Of a stretch of 64,000 nt of DNA, positions 55,012 to 62,680 are shown piece after piece. The first letter of the stretch is position 1, and each line of letters begins with the position of its first letter. The notes below the pieces were generated by a model that ran no database searches, was not told the origin of the DNA, and saw only the letters and a list, made by a program, of their open reading frames with translations. Source of the DNA: Promineifilum sp019695075 (GTDB taxonomy: Bacteria; Chloroflexota; Anaerolineae; Promineifilales; Promineifilaceae); contig JAHCIO010000010.1 in the NCBI GenBank assembly GCA_026129185.1, forward strand, positions 49,926-113,925. The letters run 5' to 3'. Both the position numbers and the translations under genes were made by a program.

Positions 55012-55017
55012 TATACT
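55012..55017 (+). promoter_or_regulatory. -10 box of lepA, leaderless layout
   Basis: TATACT, 7 nt before the lepA ATG, with a weak CTGTCT at -35 (54989-54994; 17-nt spacer) and no Shine-Dalgarno. Confidence 0.55.
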
Positions 55018-55024
55018 TGCGCCC

Positions 55025-56830
55025 ATGGAGCAAAGTCGAATCCGTAATTTCTGTATCATCGCCCACATCGACCACGGCAAATCCACCTTGGCCGACCGGC
55101 TTCTGCAGGCGACGGGCACTATTTCCGACCGCGAGATGCAGGAGCAAGTGCTCGACAGCATGGACATCGAGCGCGAGAAAGGCGTCACCATCAAGGCCTC
55201 GGCCGTGCGCATGAACTATCGCGCCCGGGACGGCGAGACCTACGAGATGAACCTCATCGACACGCCCGGCCACGTGGACTTCGCCTATGAGGTCAGCCGG
55301 GCGCTGCAAAGCTGTGAGGGGGCCATCCTCGTCGTGGACGCCACGCAGGGCATCGAAGCGCAAACGCTGGCCAATCTCTATATGGCCGTCGAAGCTGACC
55401 TGGAGCTGCTGCCGGTCGTCAACAAGATCGACCTGCCCGCCGCCTCCCCGGAAGATGTGGCCGAAGAGATCGAGAACGTCACCGGCTTCCCGGCCGAGGA
55501 CGTCATCCCCATCAGCGCCAAGATGGGCACGAACATCGACGCCGTGCTGGAGGCTGTCGTCCGCAAGATCCCGCCGCCGGCGGGCGACCGCGACGCGCCT
55601 TTTCGCGCCCTGGTCTTCGACTCCCACTACGACAGCTACAAGGGCGTCATCGCCTACGTGCGCGTCTTCGAGGGTTCGGTGCGCCACCGCCAGGCCGTCA
55701 AGATGATGTCCAACGACGTCAGCGTCGAGCCGATTGAGATCGGCATCTTCAGCCCCGGCATGGTTCCGGCCGAGGAACTGGGCGCGGGCGAGGTCGGCTA
55801 CATCGCCACTGGCCTGAAGACAGTGCGCGAGTGCCGCGTTGGCGACACCATCACCCTGCGTGACAAGCCGGCGGCCGAGCCGCTGCACGGCTACAAGCAG
55901 GTCAAGCCGATGGTCTATGCCGGTCTCTACCCCAGCGAGGGCGAGGACTACCCGCTGCTGAAGGAGGCCCTGGAGCGGCTCCAGCTCAACGATGCCTCCC
56001 TCGTCTTCGAGCCGGAGACCTCCAACGCGCTCAACTTCGGCTTTCGCTGTGGCTTTCTGGGTCTGTTCCACATGGAGATTATCCAGGAGCGGCTGGAGCG
56101 CGAGTATGACCTCGACCTGGTGGCCACCGCGCCGAGCGTGGAGTATGAAGTCGTCATGCTCAACACCGGCGAGGTGCGCTTCATCGAAAGCCCGGCCGAC
56201 CTGCCCGACGAATCGACAATCGCCGAAATCCGCGAGCCGTGGATGCACGTGCAAATCTTTGCCCCGGAGGAGTTCTACGGCGTGGTCATGGACCTGGCTC
56301 GCAAGCGGCGCGGCGAGTTCATCAAGCAGGAGCACCCCGCGCCCGGCCGCGTTGTGTTGCACTACTACCTGCCGCTGGCGGAGATGATCGTCGATTTCTA
56401 CGACAAGCTGAAGAGCAGCACGCGCGGCTATGCCTCGATGGACTACGAGTTCGACGGCTATCGCGCCTCCGATCTGGTCAAGCTGGAGGTGTTGGTGGCC
56501 AAGCAGCCGGTGGACGCGCTGGCGATGATCGTCCACGCTGACGACGCCTACCACCGTGGCCAGCGGCTCGTCTCCGAATTGAAAGACCTCATCCCTCGCC
56601 AACTCTTCGAAGTGCCCATCCAGGCGGCGACGAGCAAGCGCGTCATCAGCCGGGCCAACGTTAAGGCACTACGCAAGGATGTGCTGGCAAAATGCTATGG
56701 AGGCGACATTACCCGGAAGAAAAAGCTGCTGGAGAAGCAGAAGAAGGGTAAGAAGCGCATGAAGATGATCGGCAACGTCGAAGTGCCGCAAGAGGCGTTT
56801 ATGGCGGTGCTGAAATTGGGCGAAGATTAA
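55025..56830 (+). CDS. lepA: elongation factor 4 (LepA)
   Basis: A 601-residue ribosomal GTPase that acts on stalled or early elongating ribosomes and in 30S biogenesis. G1 AHIDHGKSTL, G3 DTPGHVDF, G4 NKID and G5 region ISAKMG are present, followed by domain II, EF-G-like domains III and V (GFRCGFLGLFHMEIIQERLE) and the LepA-specific C-terminal domain ending KKLLEKQKKGKKRMKMIG. Length is normal. Transcript predicted to be leaderless. A 33-bp-arm hairpin follows. Confidence 0.98.
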   Translation: MEQSRIRNFCIIAHIDHGKSTLADRLLQATGTISDREMQEQVLDSMDIEREKGVTIKASAVRMNYRARDGETYEMNLIDTPGHVDFAYEVSRALQSCEGAILVVDATQGIEAQTLANLYMAVEADLELLPVVNKIDLPAASPEDVAEEIENVTGFPAEDVIPISAKMGTNIDAVLEAVVRKIPPPAGDRDAPFRALVFDSHYDSYKGVIAYVRVFEGSVRHRQAVKMMSNDVSVEPIEIGIFSPGMVPAEELGAGEVGYIATGLKTVRECRVGDTITLRDKPAAEPLHGYKQVKPMVYAGLYPSEGEDYPLLKEALERLQLNDASLVFEPETSNALNFGFRCGFLGLFHMEIIQERLEREYDLDLVATAPSVEYEVVMLNTGEVRFIESPADLPDESTIAEIREPWMHVQIFAPEEFYGVVMDLARKRRGEFIKQEHPAPGRVVLHYYLPLAEMIVDFYDKLKSSTRGYASMDYEFDGYRASDLVKLEVLVAKQPVDALAMIVHADDAYHRGQRLVSELKDLIPRQLFEVPIQAATSKRVISRANVKALRKDVLAKCYGGDITRKKKLLEKQKKGKKRMKMIGNVEVPQEAFMAVLKLGED

Positions 56831-56834
56831 GACT

Positions 56835-56903
56835 GATGGATGAAGGATGAAGGATGAGGGATGAAGGTTGCCTTCATCCCTCATCCCTCATCCTTCATCC
56901 ATC
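56835..56903. repeat. hairpin of GGATGAA repeats after lepA
   Basis: A 33-nt arm (56835-56867) made of GGATGAA/GGATGAG words pairs with 56871-56903 with one mismatch around a TTG loop. Strong purine/pyrimidine asymmetry. It could terminate lepA transcription. Confidence 0.75.
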
Positions 56904-56933
56904 ATCCTTCAGCCCTGATTGAGAGGTTCGACA

Positions 56934-58124
56934 ATGCAGTCCATTTCACACCCCTGCCCCAGTTGCGGGCACGCGGGCATGTCCATTTTCTACGAAGTCG
57001 CCAATGTCCCGGTCAACAGCGTGCTGCTGGTCGGCACGCGGGCCGAGGCGGTCGGCTTCCAGCGCGGCGATATCGCTCTGGGCGTCTGCCCGGCCTGCGG
57101 CTTCATCGCCAACACGGCCTTCAATGAGGCCCTGACGCAGTACACCGCCGCCTATGAGGCCACGCAGGGCTACTCGCCGACGTTCAACAAGTTCCACCGC
57201 GCCCTGGCCCAGGACCTCATCGACCGCTACGACCTGCGCGGCAAGGACATCATCGAGATCGGCTGCGACAAGGGCGACTTCATAACCATGCTGGCCGAGA
57301 TGGGCGACAACCGCGGCGTCGGCTTCGACCCGGCCTACGTGCCCGGCCGCCACCCCAGCCCCGCCGCCGACCGGCTGACCTTCATCGCCGACTTCTACGG
57401 CGAGAAGTACACCGGCTACCACGCCGACTTCATCTGCTGCAAGATGACACTGGAGCACATCCCCGCCGTGGGCGAGTTCATGACCACCGTTCGCCGCTCC
57501 ATCGGCGACCGCGGCGACACTGTCGTCTTCTTCCAGATTCCCAACGCCGAGTACGTCCTCTGCGACGTGGCTTTCTGGGATGTCTACTACGAGCACTGCT
57601 CCTACTTCACCAAGGGTTCGCTGGCGCGGCTGTTCCGCCGGGCGGGCTTCGAGGTGCGCGACCTGTGGACGGCCTACGACAATCAATACCTGATGATCGA
57701 GGCCCGGCCGGCCGTTGGCCAGCCGACGGCCGCGCCCCTGCCCGGCGAGGAAAGCCCGGCCGAGACGCAGGCGATGGTGGCCACCTTCGTCGAGCACTAC
57801 GAGGCCGGGCGCGCCCGGTGGCGAACGCTGCTGACGGAGTGGCGGGCCGCGGGCCGGCGCGTCGTCCTGTGGGGCGGCGGCTCCAAGGGCGTGGCCTTCC
57901 TGACGACGCTAGGCGAGGCGGCGGCCGATGTCGCCTACGCCGTGGACATCAACCCCATCAAGACGGGCACATTCATGGCCGGCACGGGCCAGGAGATCGT
58001 CGCCCCGGCCTTCCTGCGCGACTACCGGCCCGACGTCGTCGTCATCATGAACCCGGTCTACCGGGACGAGATCACCGCCGACCTGAACGCGCTGGGCCTG
58101 TCGCCGGAGATTCTGACGCTCTAG
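56934..58124 (+). CDS. three-domain sugar C-methyltransferase-like protein (first paralogue)
   Basis: A 396-residue class I methyltransferase of the Methyltransf_13/Methyltransf_11/Methyltransf_14 type found in deoxysugar C-methyltransferases. The N-terminal zinc-binding part has CPSCGH and CPACGF; the SAM motif is IIEIGCDKGDF; TLEHIPAVGEF is motif IV-like; the C-terminal Rossmann-like domain contains VLWGGGSKGVAFL and VDINPIKTGTFMAGTG. AGAGG lies about 10 nt before the ATG at 56934. It could modify a nucleotide sugar for the surface glycan pathway; the substrate is not known. Confidence 0.87.
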   Translation: MQSISHPCPSCGHAGMSIFYEVANVPVNSVLLVGTRAEAVGFQRGDIALGVCPACGFIANTAFNEALTQYTAAYEATQGYSPTFNKFHRALAQDLIDRYDLRGKDIIEIGCDKGDFITMLAEMGDNRGVGFDPAYVPGRHPSPAADRLTFIADFYGEKYTGYHADFICCKMTLEHIPAVGEFMTTVRRSIGDRGDTVVFFQIPNAEYVLCDVAFWDVYYEHCSYFTKGSLARLFRRAGFEVRDLWTAYDNQYLMIEARPAVGQPTAAPLPGEESPAETQAMVATFVEHYEAGRARWRTLLTEWRAAGRRVVLWGGGSKGVAFLTTLGEAAADVAYAVDINPIKTGTFMAGTGQEIVAPAFLRDYRPDVVVIMNPVYRDEITADLNALGLSPEILTL

Positions 58125-58236
58125 CGGCCGTCGGTCCTGCCCGCCGGAAGAGGAGCGCAGCCACAACCCAACAACACGCGCGGCGGGGGCCAGGACGCGG
58201 CCCCCGCCCGACGCCAGACCACCAACGGAACGACCG

Positions 58237-59436
58237 ATGACCCACCCAGTTTGCCCCCAATCCGAGAGCATCCCGCTCATCGACATGGACAACGTGCCCG
58301 TACACTGCAACGTGCTCTGGCCGACGCGCGCGGCGGCCCTGAGCGCGCCCCGCGGCGACATTCACCTGACCTACCTGCCCGCCTGCGGCCACACCTACAA
58401 CCCGGCCTTCGACGCCGCGCTGATGGAGTACACCCAGGAGTACGAGAACTCGCTGCACTTCTCGCCCCACTTCCAGGAATACGCCACAGCCCTGGCCAAC
58501 GGCCTGATCGCGAAGTACGACCTCTACGGCAAGGACATCGTCGAGATCGGCGCGGGCAAGGGCGACTTCCTGATCATGCTCTGCGCCATGAGCGGCAACC
58601 GCGGCTGGGGCTACGACCCCAGCTACGTGCCCGAACCGGGCTACACCGCGCCCAACGTCACTTTTGTGGAGGACTTCTACACCGAGAAGTACATCGACCA
58701 ACGCGCCGACCTGATCGTCTGCCGCCACGTGCTGGAGCACATCGAAGACCCCGATGCCTTCCTGGCGCAGGTGCGGCGCGCGGTGGGGGAGCAGCAGTCG
58801 GTCGTCTTCTTCGAAGTGCCCAACGCCCTGTGGACGCTGCGGCGCGGCGGCATCTGGGATGTCATCTATGAGCACTGCTCCTACTACAGCCCGTCGTCGC
58901 TGGCCCACCTGTTCCGGCGGCATGGCTTCCGCGTGCTGGCGGTCAACGAGGTCTTCGGCGGGCAGTTCCTGACCATCGAGGCGACGCCGGCCGGCGGCGA
59001 GCAGGCGGCCGACGCTGCCGGCGACAACGGCCACACGCCGGACGGCCGCGCCGCCATCGGCGCGGAGGATTTGCTGGCGCTGACGGCCGACGCCCGCGCT
59101 TTCGCCGCCAACTACGCCGCCAAGCGCGACGAGTGGCGGGCGCGGCTGCGCGCCCTGGCCGCCGCCGGGCAGCGTGGCGTGGTCTGGGGGGCCGGCTCCA
59201 AGGGCGTGACCTTCCTGAACGCCACCGGCGCGGGCGAGGAAATCGTCGCCGTCGTCGACATCAACCCGCGCAAGCAGGGCAAGTACGTCGCCGGCACGGG
59301 CCAGCGCATCGTCGCCCCGGCCGACCTGCCTGCGTTGCGGCCCGACTTCGTCATCATCATGAACGCCAACTATCGGGCGGAGATTGGGGAGATGTTGGCG
59401 GAGGCGGGGGTGATGGCGGAGATTTTGGTAGCGTGA
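58237..59436 (+). CDS. three-domain sugar C-methyltransferase-like protein (second paralogue, zinc site degraded)
   Basis: A 399-residue paralogue of the preceding gene with the same order: N-terminal region, SAM motif IVEIGAGKGDFL, VLEHIEDPDAF and C-terminal VVWGAGSKGVTFL and VDINPRKQGKYVAGTG. The N-terminal Cys pairs are reduced to single cysteines (VCPQSE and PACGH), so zinc is probably not bound. The pair arose by duplication and has diverged, perhaps to use different sugars or to form a hetero-complex. The 112-nt gap before it holds no clear promoter. Confidence 0.85.
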   Translation: MTHPVCPQSESIPLIDMDNVPVHCNVLWPTRAAALSAPRGDIHLTYLPACGHTYNPAFDAALMEYTQEYENSLHFSPHFQEYATALANGLIAKYDLYGKDIVEIGAGKGDFLIMLCAMSGNRGWGYDPSYVPEPGYTAPNVTFVEDFYTEKYIDQRADLIVCRHVLEHIEDPDAFLAQVRRAVGEQQSVVFFEVPNALWTLRRGGIWDVIYEHCSYYSPSSLAHLFRRHGFRVLAVNEVFGGQFLTIEATPAGGEQAADAAGDNGHTPDGRAAIGAEDLLALTADARAFAANYAAKRDEWRARLRALAAAGQRGVVWGAGSKGVTFLNATGAGEEIVAVVDINPRKQGKYVAGTGQRIVAPADLPALRPDFVIIMNANYRAEIGEMLAEAGVMAEILVA

Positions 59437-59500
59437 CGAAGATGCCGGCGGCCGAACGCCAGCCGCAACCTAAGCATTCGCCAACACCGCCGCCGCGTCC

Positions 59501-59528
59501 TTGCCATTCTACCTACACTCGTTATAAT
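59501..59528 (+). promoter_or_regulatory. promoter of rpsO
   Basis: TTGCCA (59501-59506), a 16-nt spacer and perfect TATAAT (59523-59528). It gives an 80-nt leader with GGAAGG (59541) and CCTTCC (59570) able to pair, a possible site of S15 feedback control. Confidence 0.7.
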
Positions 59529-59615
59529 ACTTCCTTGGCGGGAAGGTGCGACGTTAATCGGCACGACGGCCTTCCGGCTGCTTACAAACACACAGAAGTA
59601 CGGAGGATAATTGAC

Positions 59616-59885
59616 ATGCCCTTGACTGTGGCAGAGAAAGCCGAGTTGATCGACAACTTTGCGACGCACGACGGCGACACTGGTTCGCCGGAGGTGCAGA
59701 TCGCGCTGATGGATAAGCGCATCCGCCAGTTGCAGGAACACCTGAATACCCACAAGCACGATGAAAGCTCGCGCCGCGGGCTGCTGAAGCTGGTTGGCAA
59801 GCGCCGCCGCATGTTGGCCTATTTGCGCAAGGAACACCCCGACCGCTACCGCACCATCCTTGGCCGGCTGGGTCTGCGTCGCTAA
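59616..59885 (+). CDS. rpsO: 30S ribosomal protein S15
   Basis: An 89-residue primary 16S rRNA-binding protein, full length for S15 (THDGDTGSPEVQIALMDKRI; HKHDESSRRGLLKLVGKRRRMLAYL). GGAGG lies 9 nt before the ATG. It is followed by an intrinsic terminator and, after a leader region, by pnp: the rpsO-pnp order is conserved in many bacteria. Confidence 0.98.
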   Translation: MPLTVAEKAELIDNFATHDGDTGSPEVQIALMDKRIRQLQEHLNTHKHDESSRRGLLKLVGKRRRMLAYLRKEHPDRYRTILGRLGLRR

Positions 59886-59903
59886 ATCTAGGAATTGGTT
59901 GAG

Positions 59904-59930
59904 AAGGGCGAAGGGTTCTTCGCCCTTTTC
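59904..59930 (+). terminator. intrinsic terminator after rpsO
   Basis: A 10-bp stem AAGGGCGAAG/CTTCGCCCTT with GGTT loop followed by TTCTT. Confidence 0.85.
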
Positions 59931-60210
59931 TTAGGAGCAGACAATCGGCAGGGTTTAGGAATTGGGTATTGTCGCTTACCCCAATCGGTGGCGGTAGGAG
60001 CCAATCCCCAGTCCCTAACCCCGTTCTGCTCCCCGTATTTGGAATCGGGATCGAACATCGATAGTCGTTACGACCGACAGCGCATCCGCACGAAAAGCGG
60101 CCGTCTCTGCGACGGCCCGTTTGTCGTTGCCGGTTGCCTGAGCGCCGGTGCTCGTTCCCTGTGTATGGGCGGACTGGATGTCGGCCCGTGTCCTCATGAA
60201 GGAAAGTAGA
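59931..60210 (+). other. long pnp leader region with hairpins
   Basis: A 280-nt gap before pnp with no convincing ORF. It holds an imperfect inverted repeat (arms 59951-59971 and 60002-60022, 17 of 21 matched) and a compact hairpin GGCCGTC/GACGGCC (60099-60117) followed by CGTTTGT. pnp leaders in other bacteria are processed by RNase III and used for autoregulation, so one of these could serve that role. I saw no clear promoter. Confidence 0.45.
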
Positions 60211-62448
60211 ATGAATTCGGAATCTGTATTTTCAACCACGGTGGGCCGCCACAAGCTCACCATCGCCACGGGCAAGCTGGCCGAGCAGGCCGGCGCGGCC
60301 GTCACCCTGCAAGTCGGCGAGTCGCTGCTGCTGGCCACGGCCACAATGTCGAAGAACATCCGCGAAGGGCTGGACTTCTTCCCACTCAGTGTCGACTTCG
60401 AAGAGAAGATGTACGCCGCGGGCCGCATTCCCGGCGGCTTCTTCCGCCGCGAGGGCAAGCCGACCACCGAGGCCGTGCTGACCAGCCGCCTGACCGACCG
60501 GCCGCTGCGGCCGTTGTTCCCGGACGGCATGCGCAACGAAGTTCAGGTCATCGTCACCACTCTGTCGTCTGACAGCATTCACCTGCTGGACATCATGTCG
60601 GTCAACGCCGCCAGTGCGGCCCTGACCATCTCTGACGTGCCCTGGAACGGGCCGATCGGCGCGGTGCGCGTCGGCTACATCGACGGCCAATTCGTCGTTG
60701 ACCCGACCGTCGAGGAGATGGCCGAAAGCCAGCTCGACCTGCGCATGGCCGGCTCGCGTGACGCGATTATCATGGTCGAGGCGTCGGCCAACGAAGTGCC
60801 CGAAGAGACAATGGTTCGCGCCCTGGCCTTTGGCCACGAGGCGCTGCAACCGATCATTACCCTGCTGGAGGAGATGCGCGCCGCCGTGGGCAAGGTGAAG
60901 CGCGAGCCGACCATCGCCGCGCCGGACGCAGCGCTGGCCGAGGCCACCAAGGGGCGCATCGGCGGACGCATCGCCGACGTCATCGCCACGACGACGGAGC
61001 GCGAGGATCGCAACGAGGCTCTCGACGCCCTGCGCGACGAAGTGGTCGATAGCTTCCTGGCCGACGACGAGACCACCGACCCCAAGGCCGTGCGCGAGGT
61101 CTTCGCCGACGAGATCAAGAAGGCCGTGCGCCATCGCATCCTCTACGAAGGCATCCGCCCGGACGGCCGCGACTATACCACTATCCGGCCGCTGTCGTCC
61201 GAGGTGGGCCTCAGCCCGCGCGCCCACGGCTCCGGCCTGTTCCAGCGCGGCCAGACGCAAGTGCTGTCCATCGTCGCCCTGGGCACGCCCCGCGAAGCGC
61301 AGAAGCTCGACGGCCTGTCGCCCGAAGACAGCCGCCGCTACATGCACCACTACAACTTCCCGCCCTTCTCCACCGGCGAGACGTGGCCCATGCGTGGCCC
61401 GCGCCGCCGCGAGATCGGCCACGGCGCGCTGGCCGAGAACGCCCTGCTGCCGATGATCCCCTCGGAAGAGGAGTTCCCCTACACCATCCGCGTCGTCTCC
61501 GAAGTGCTGTCGTCCAACGGTAGCACCAGCCAGGCCAGCGTTTGCGCCTCCAGTCTGGCGCTGATGGACTGCGGCGTGCCCATCAAGCGACCGGTTGCCG
61601 GCGTAGCGATGGGCCTGGTGACCGACGGCAACAAGTATGCCGTCCTGACCGATATCCAGGGGCTTGAGGATCATCTCGGCGACATGGACTTCAAGGTCGC
61701 CGGCACGACCGAGGGCATCACCGCCTTGCAGATGGACATCAAGATCAGCGGCCTGGACATGGACATCATGTCCAAGGCGCTGGAGCAGGCGCGCGTCGGC
61801 CGCTTCCAGATTCTGGATAGCATGTTGGCCACCATCGCCGCGCCGCGCCAGGAGCTTAGCCCCTACGCGCCGCGGATGCTGACCATCAAGGTTGACCCGG
61901 AGAAGATCGGCGCCATCATCGGCAAGGGTGGGGCAACCATCCGCGGGCTGGAAGAGGAGTTCGAGGTTTCGGTCGATATCCAGGACGACGGCACGGTCTT
62001 CGTCGCCGGCGTCGATGGGTTGAAGGCTGAGGCGGCGCTGGAGCGCATCCATGCCCTGTCGCACGACCCGGAGCCGGGCGAGGTCTTCACCGGTAAGATC
62101 GTGCGCATCACTGACTTCGGCGTCTTCGTCGAGTTGACGCCCGGCCAGGACGGCATGGTTCACATCTCCCAGTTGGCCTCCGAGCACCTGCAGAAGGTGG
62201 AGGATGCCGTGCATATGGGCGATGAGATCATGGTCATGGTGACCGACGTCAGCCCGGAGGGCAAGATCCGCCTGTCACGCCGGGCCGTGCTGGAAGGCTG
62301 GAGCCTCGACGAAGCCCGCGCCCAGGACGCCGCCCGCAAGAGCAGCGGCGGCCCGCGCAGCAACGGTGGTGGCCGTGACCGCGGCGGCGACCGTCGCGGC
62401 GGCGGCGACCGGGGCGGCGATCGCGGTGGGCGTCCGCCGCGTCGCTAG
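60211..62448 (+). CDS. pnp: polyribonucleotide nucleotidyltransferase (PNPase) with Gly/Arg-rich tail
   Basis: A 745-residue phosphorolytic 3'-5' exoribonuclease of the RNA degradosome. Two RNase PH domains (first with FFPLSVDFEEKMYAAGRIPGGFFRREG; second with the active GTPREAQKLDG and VLSSNGSTSQASVCASSLALMDCG stretch), a KH domain (IIGKGGATIRGLEEEFEVSVDI) and an S1 domain (GEVFTGKIVRITDFGVFVEL). After residue about 705 comes a Gly/Arg/Asp-rich RGG-like tail, which may bind RNA or other degradosome partners. ATG at 60211 has AAGGA 10 nt upstream. A tandem repeat follows. Confidence 0.97.
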   Translation: MNSESVFSTTVGRHKLTIATGKLAEQAGAAVTLQVGESLLLATATMSKNIREGLDFFPLSVDFEEKMYAAGRIPGGFFRREGKPTTEAVLTSRLTDRPLRPLFPDGMRNEVQVIVTTLSSDSIHLLDIMSVNAASAALTISDVPWNGPIGAVRVGYIDGQFVVDPTVEEMAESQLDLRMAGSRDAIIMVEASANEVPEETMVRALAFGHEALQPIITLLEEMRAAVGKVKREPTIAAPDAALAEATKGRIGGRIADVIATTTEREDRNEALDALRDEVVDSFLADDETTDPKAVREVFADEIKKAVRHRILYEGIRPDGRDYTTIRPLSSEVGLSPRAHGSGLFQRGQTQVLSIVALGTPREAQKLDGLSPEDSRRYMHHYNFPPFSTGETWPMRGPRRREIGHGALAENALLPMIPSEEEFPYTIRVVSEVLSSNGSTSQASVCASSLALMDCGVPIKRPVAGVAMGLVTDGNKYAVLTDIQGLEDHLGDMDFKVAGTTEGITALQMDIKISGLDMDIMSKALEQARVGRFQILDSMLATIAAPRQELSPYAPRMLTIKVDPEKIGAIIGKGGATIRGLEEEFEVSVDIQDDGTVFVAGVDGLKAEAALERIHALSHDPEPGEVFTGKIVRITDFGVFVELTPGQDGMVHISQLASEHLQKVEDAVHMGDEIMVMVTDVSPEGKIRLSRRAVLEGWSLDEARAQDAARKSSGGPRSNGGGRDRGGDRRGGGDRGGDRGGRPPRR

Positions 62449-62463
62449 GGCCGGCTTGCAGGG

Positions 62464-62642
62464 GTAGGGGCGGGTCTGAGACCCGCCCCTACCATACTGA
62501 ATCCGGTAGGGCGGAGGGGCGGGTCTGAGACCTGCCCCTACCATACTGAATCCGGTAGGGCGGAGGGGCGGGTCTGAGACCCGCCCCTACCATACTGAAC
62601 CCGGTAGGGCGGAGGGCGGGTCTCAGACCCGCCCCTACCATC
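62464..62642. repeat. four tandem ~49-bp units of GTAGGGGCGGG palindromes
   Basis: Four copies at a period of 49, 49 and 48 bp (centres near 62478, 62527, 62576, 62624), each with core GCGGGTCTGAGACCCGC (one variant with a C-to-T change, one with TCTCAGA) and a linker CATACTGAATCCGG. Relatives lie at 20047-20123 and 54502-54528. The array follows pnp and could act as a transcript end. Confidence 0.88.
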
Positions 62643-62680
62643 ATAGTGACGGGCGAGATGACCCGCCCGAAGGAGCGCCA

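Noticed and set aside
54965..56602. Long open frame antisense to lepA
   Set aside because: Shadow of lepA; no recognisable domain and would overlap the lepA promoter.
60040..60110. tRNA-like segment with GGGATCGAACATCG
   Set aside because: No acceptor or anticodon stem can be formed around it.
60232..62214. Long open frame antisense to pnp
   Set aside because: High-GC mirror frame; low-complexity composition (His/Gly/Arg/Ala), no family motifs, while the plus strand carries a complete PNPase.
62464..62642. CRISPR array
   Set aside because: Four units with almost identical linkers rather than unique spacers, and no cas genes; it is a tandem repeat.
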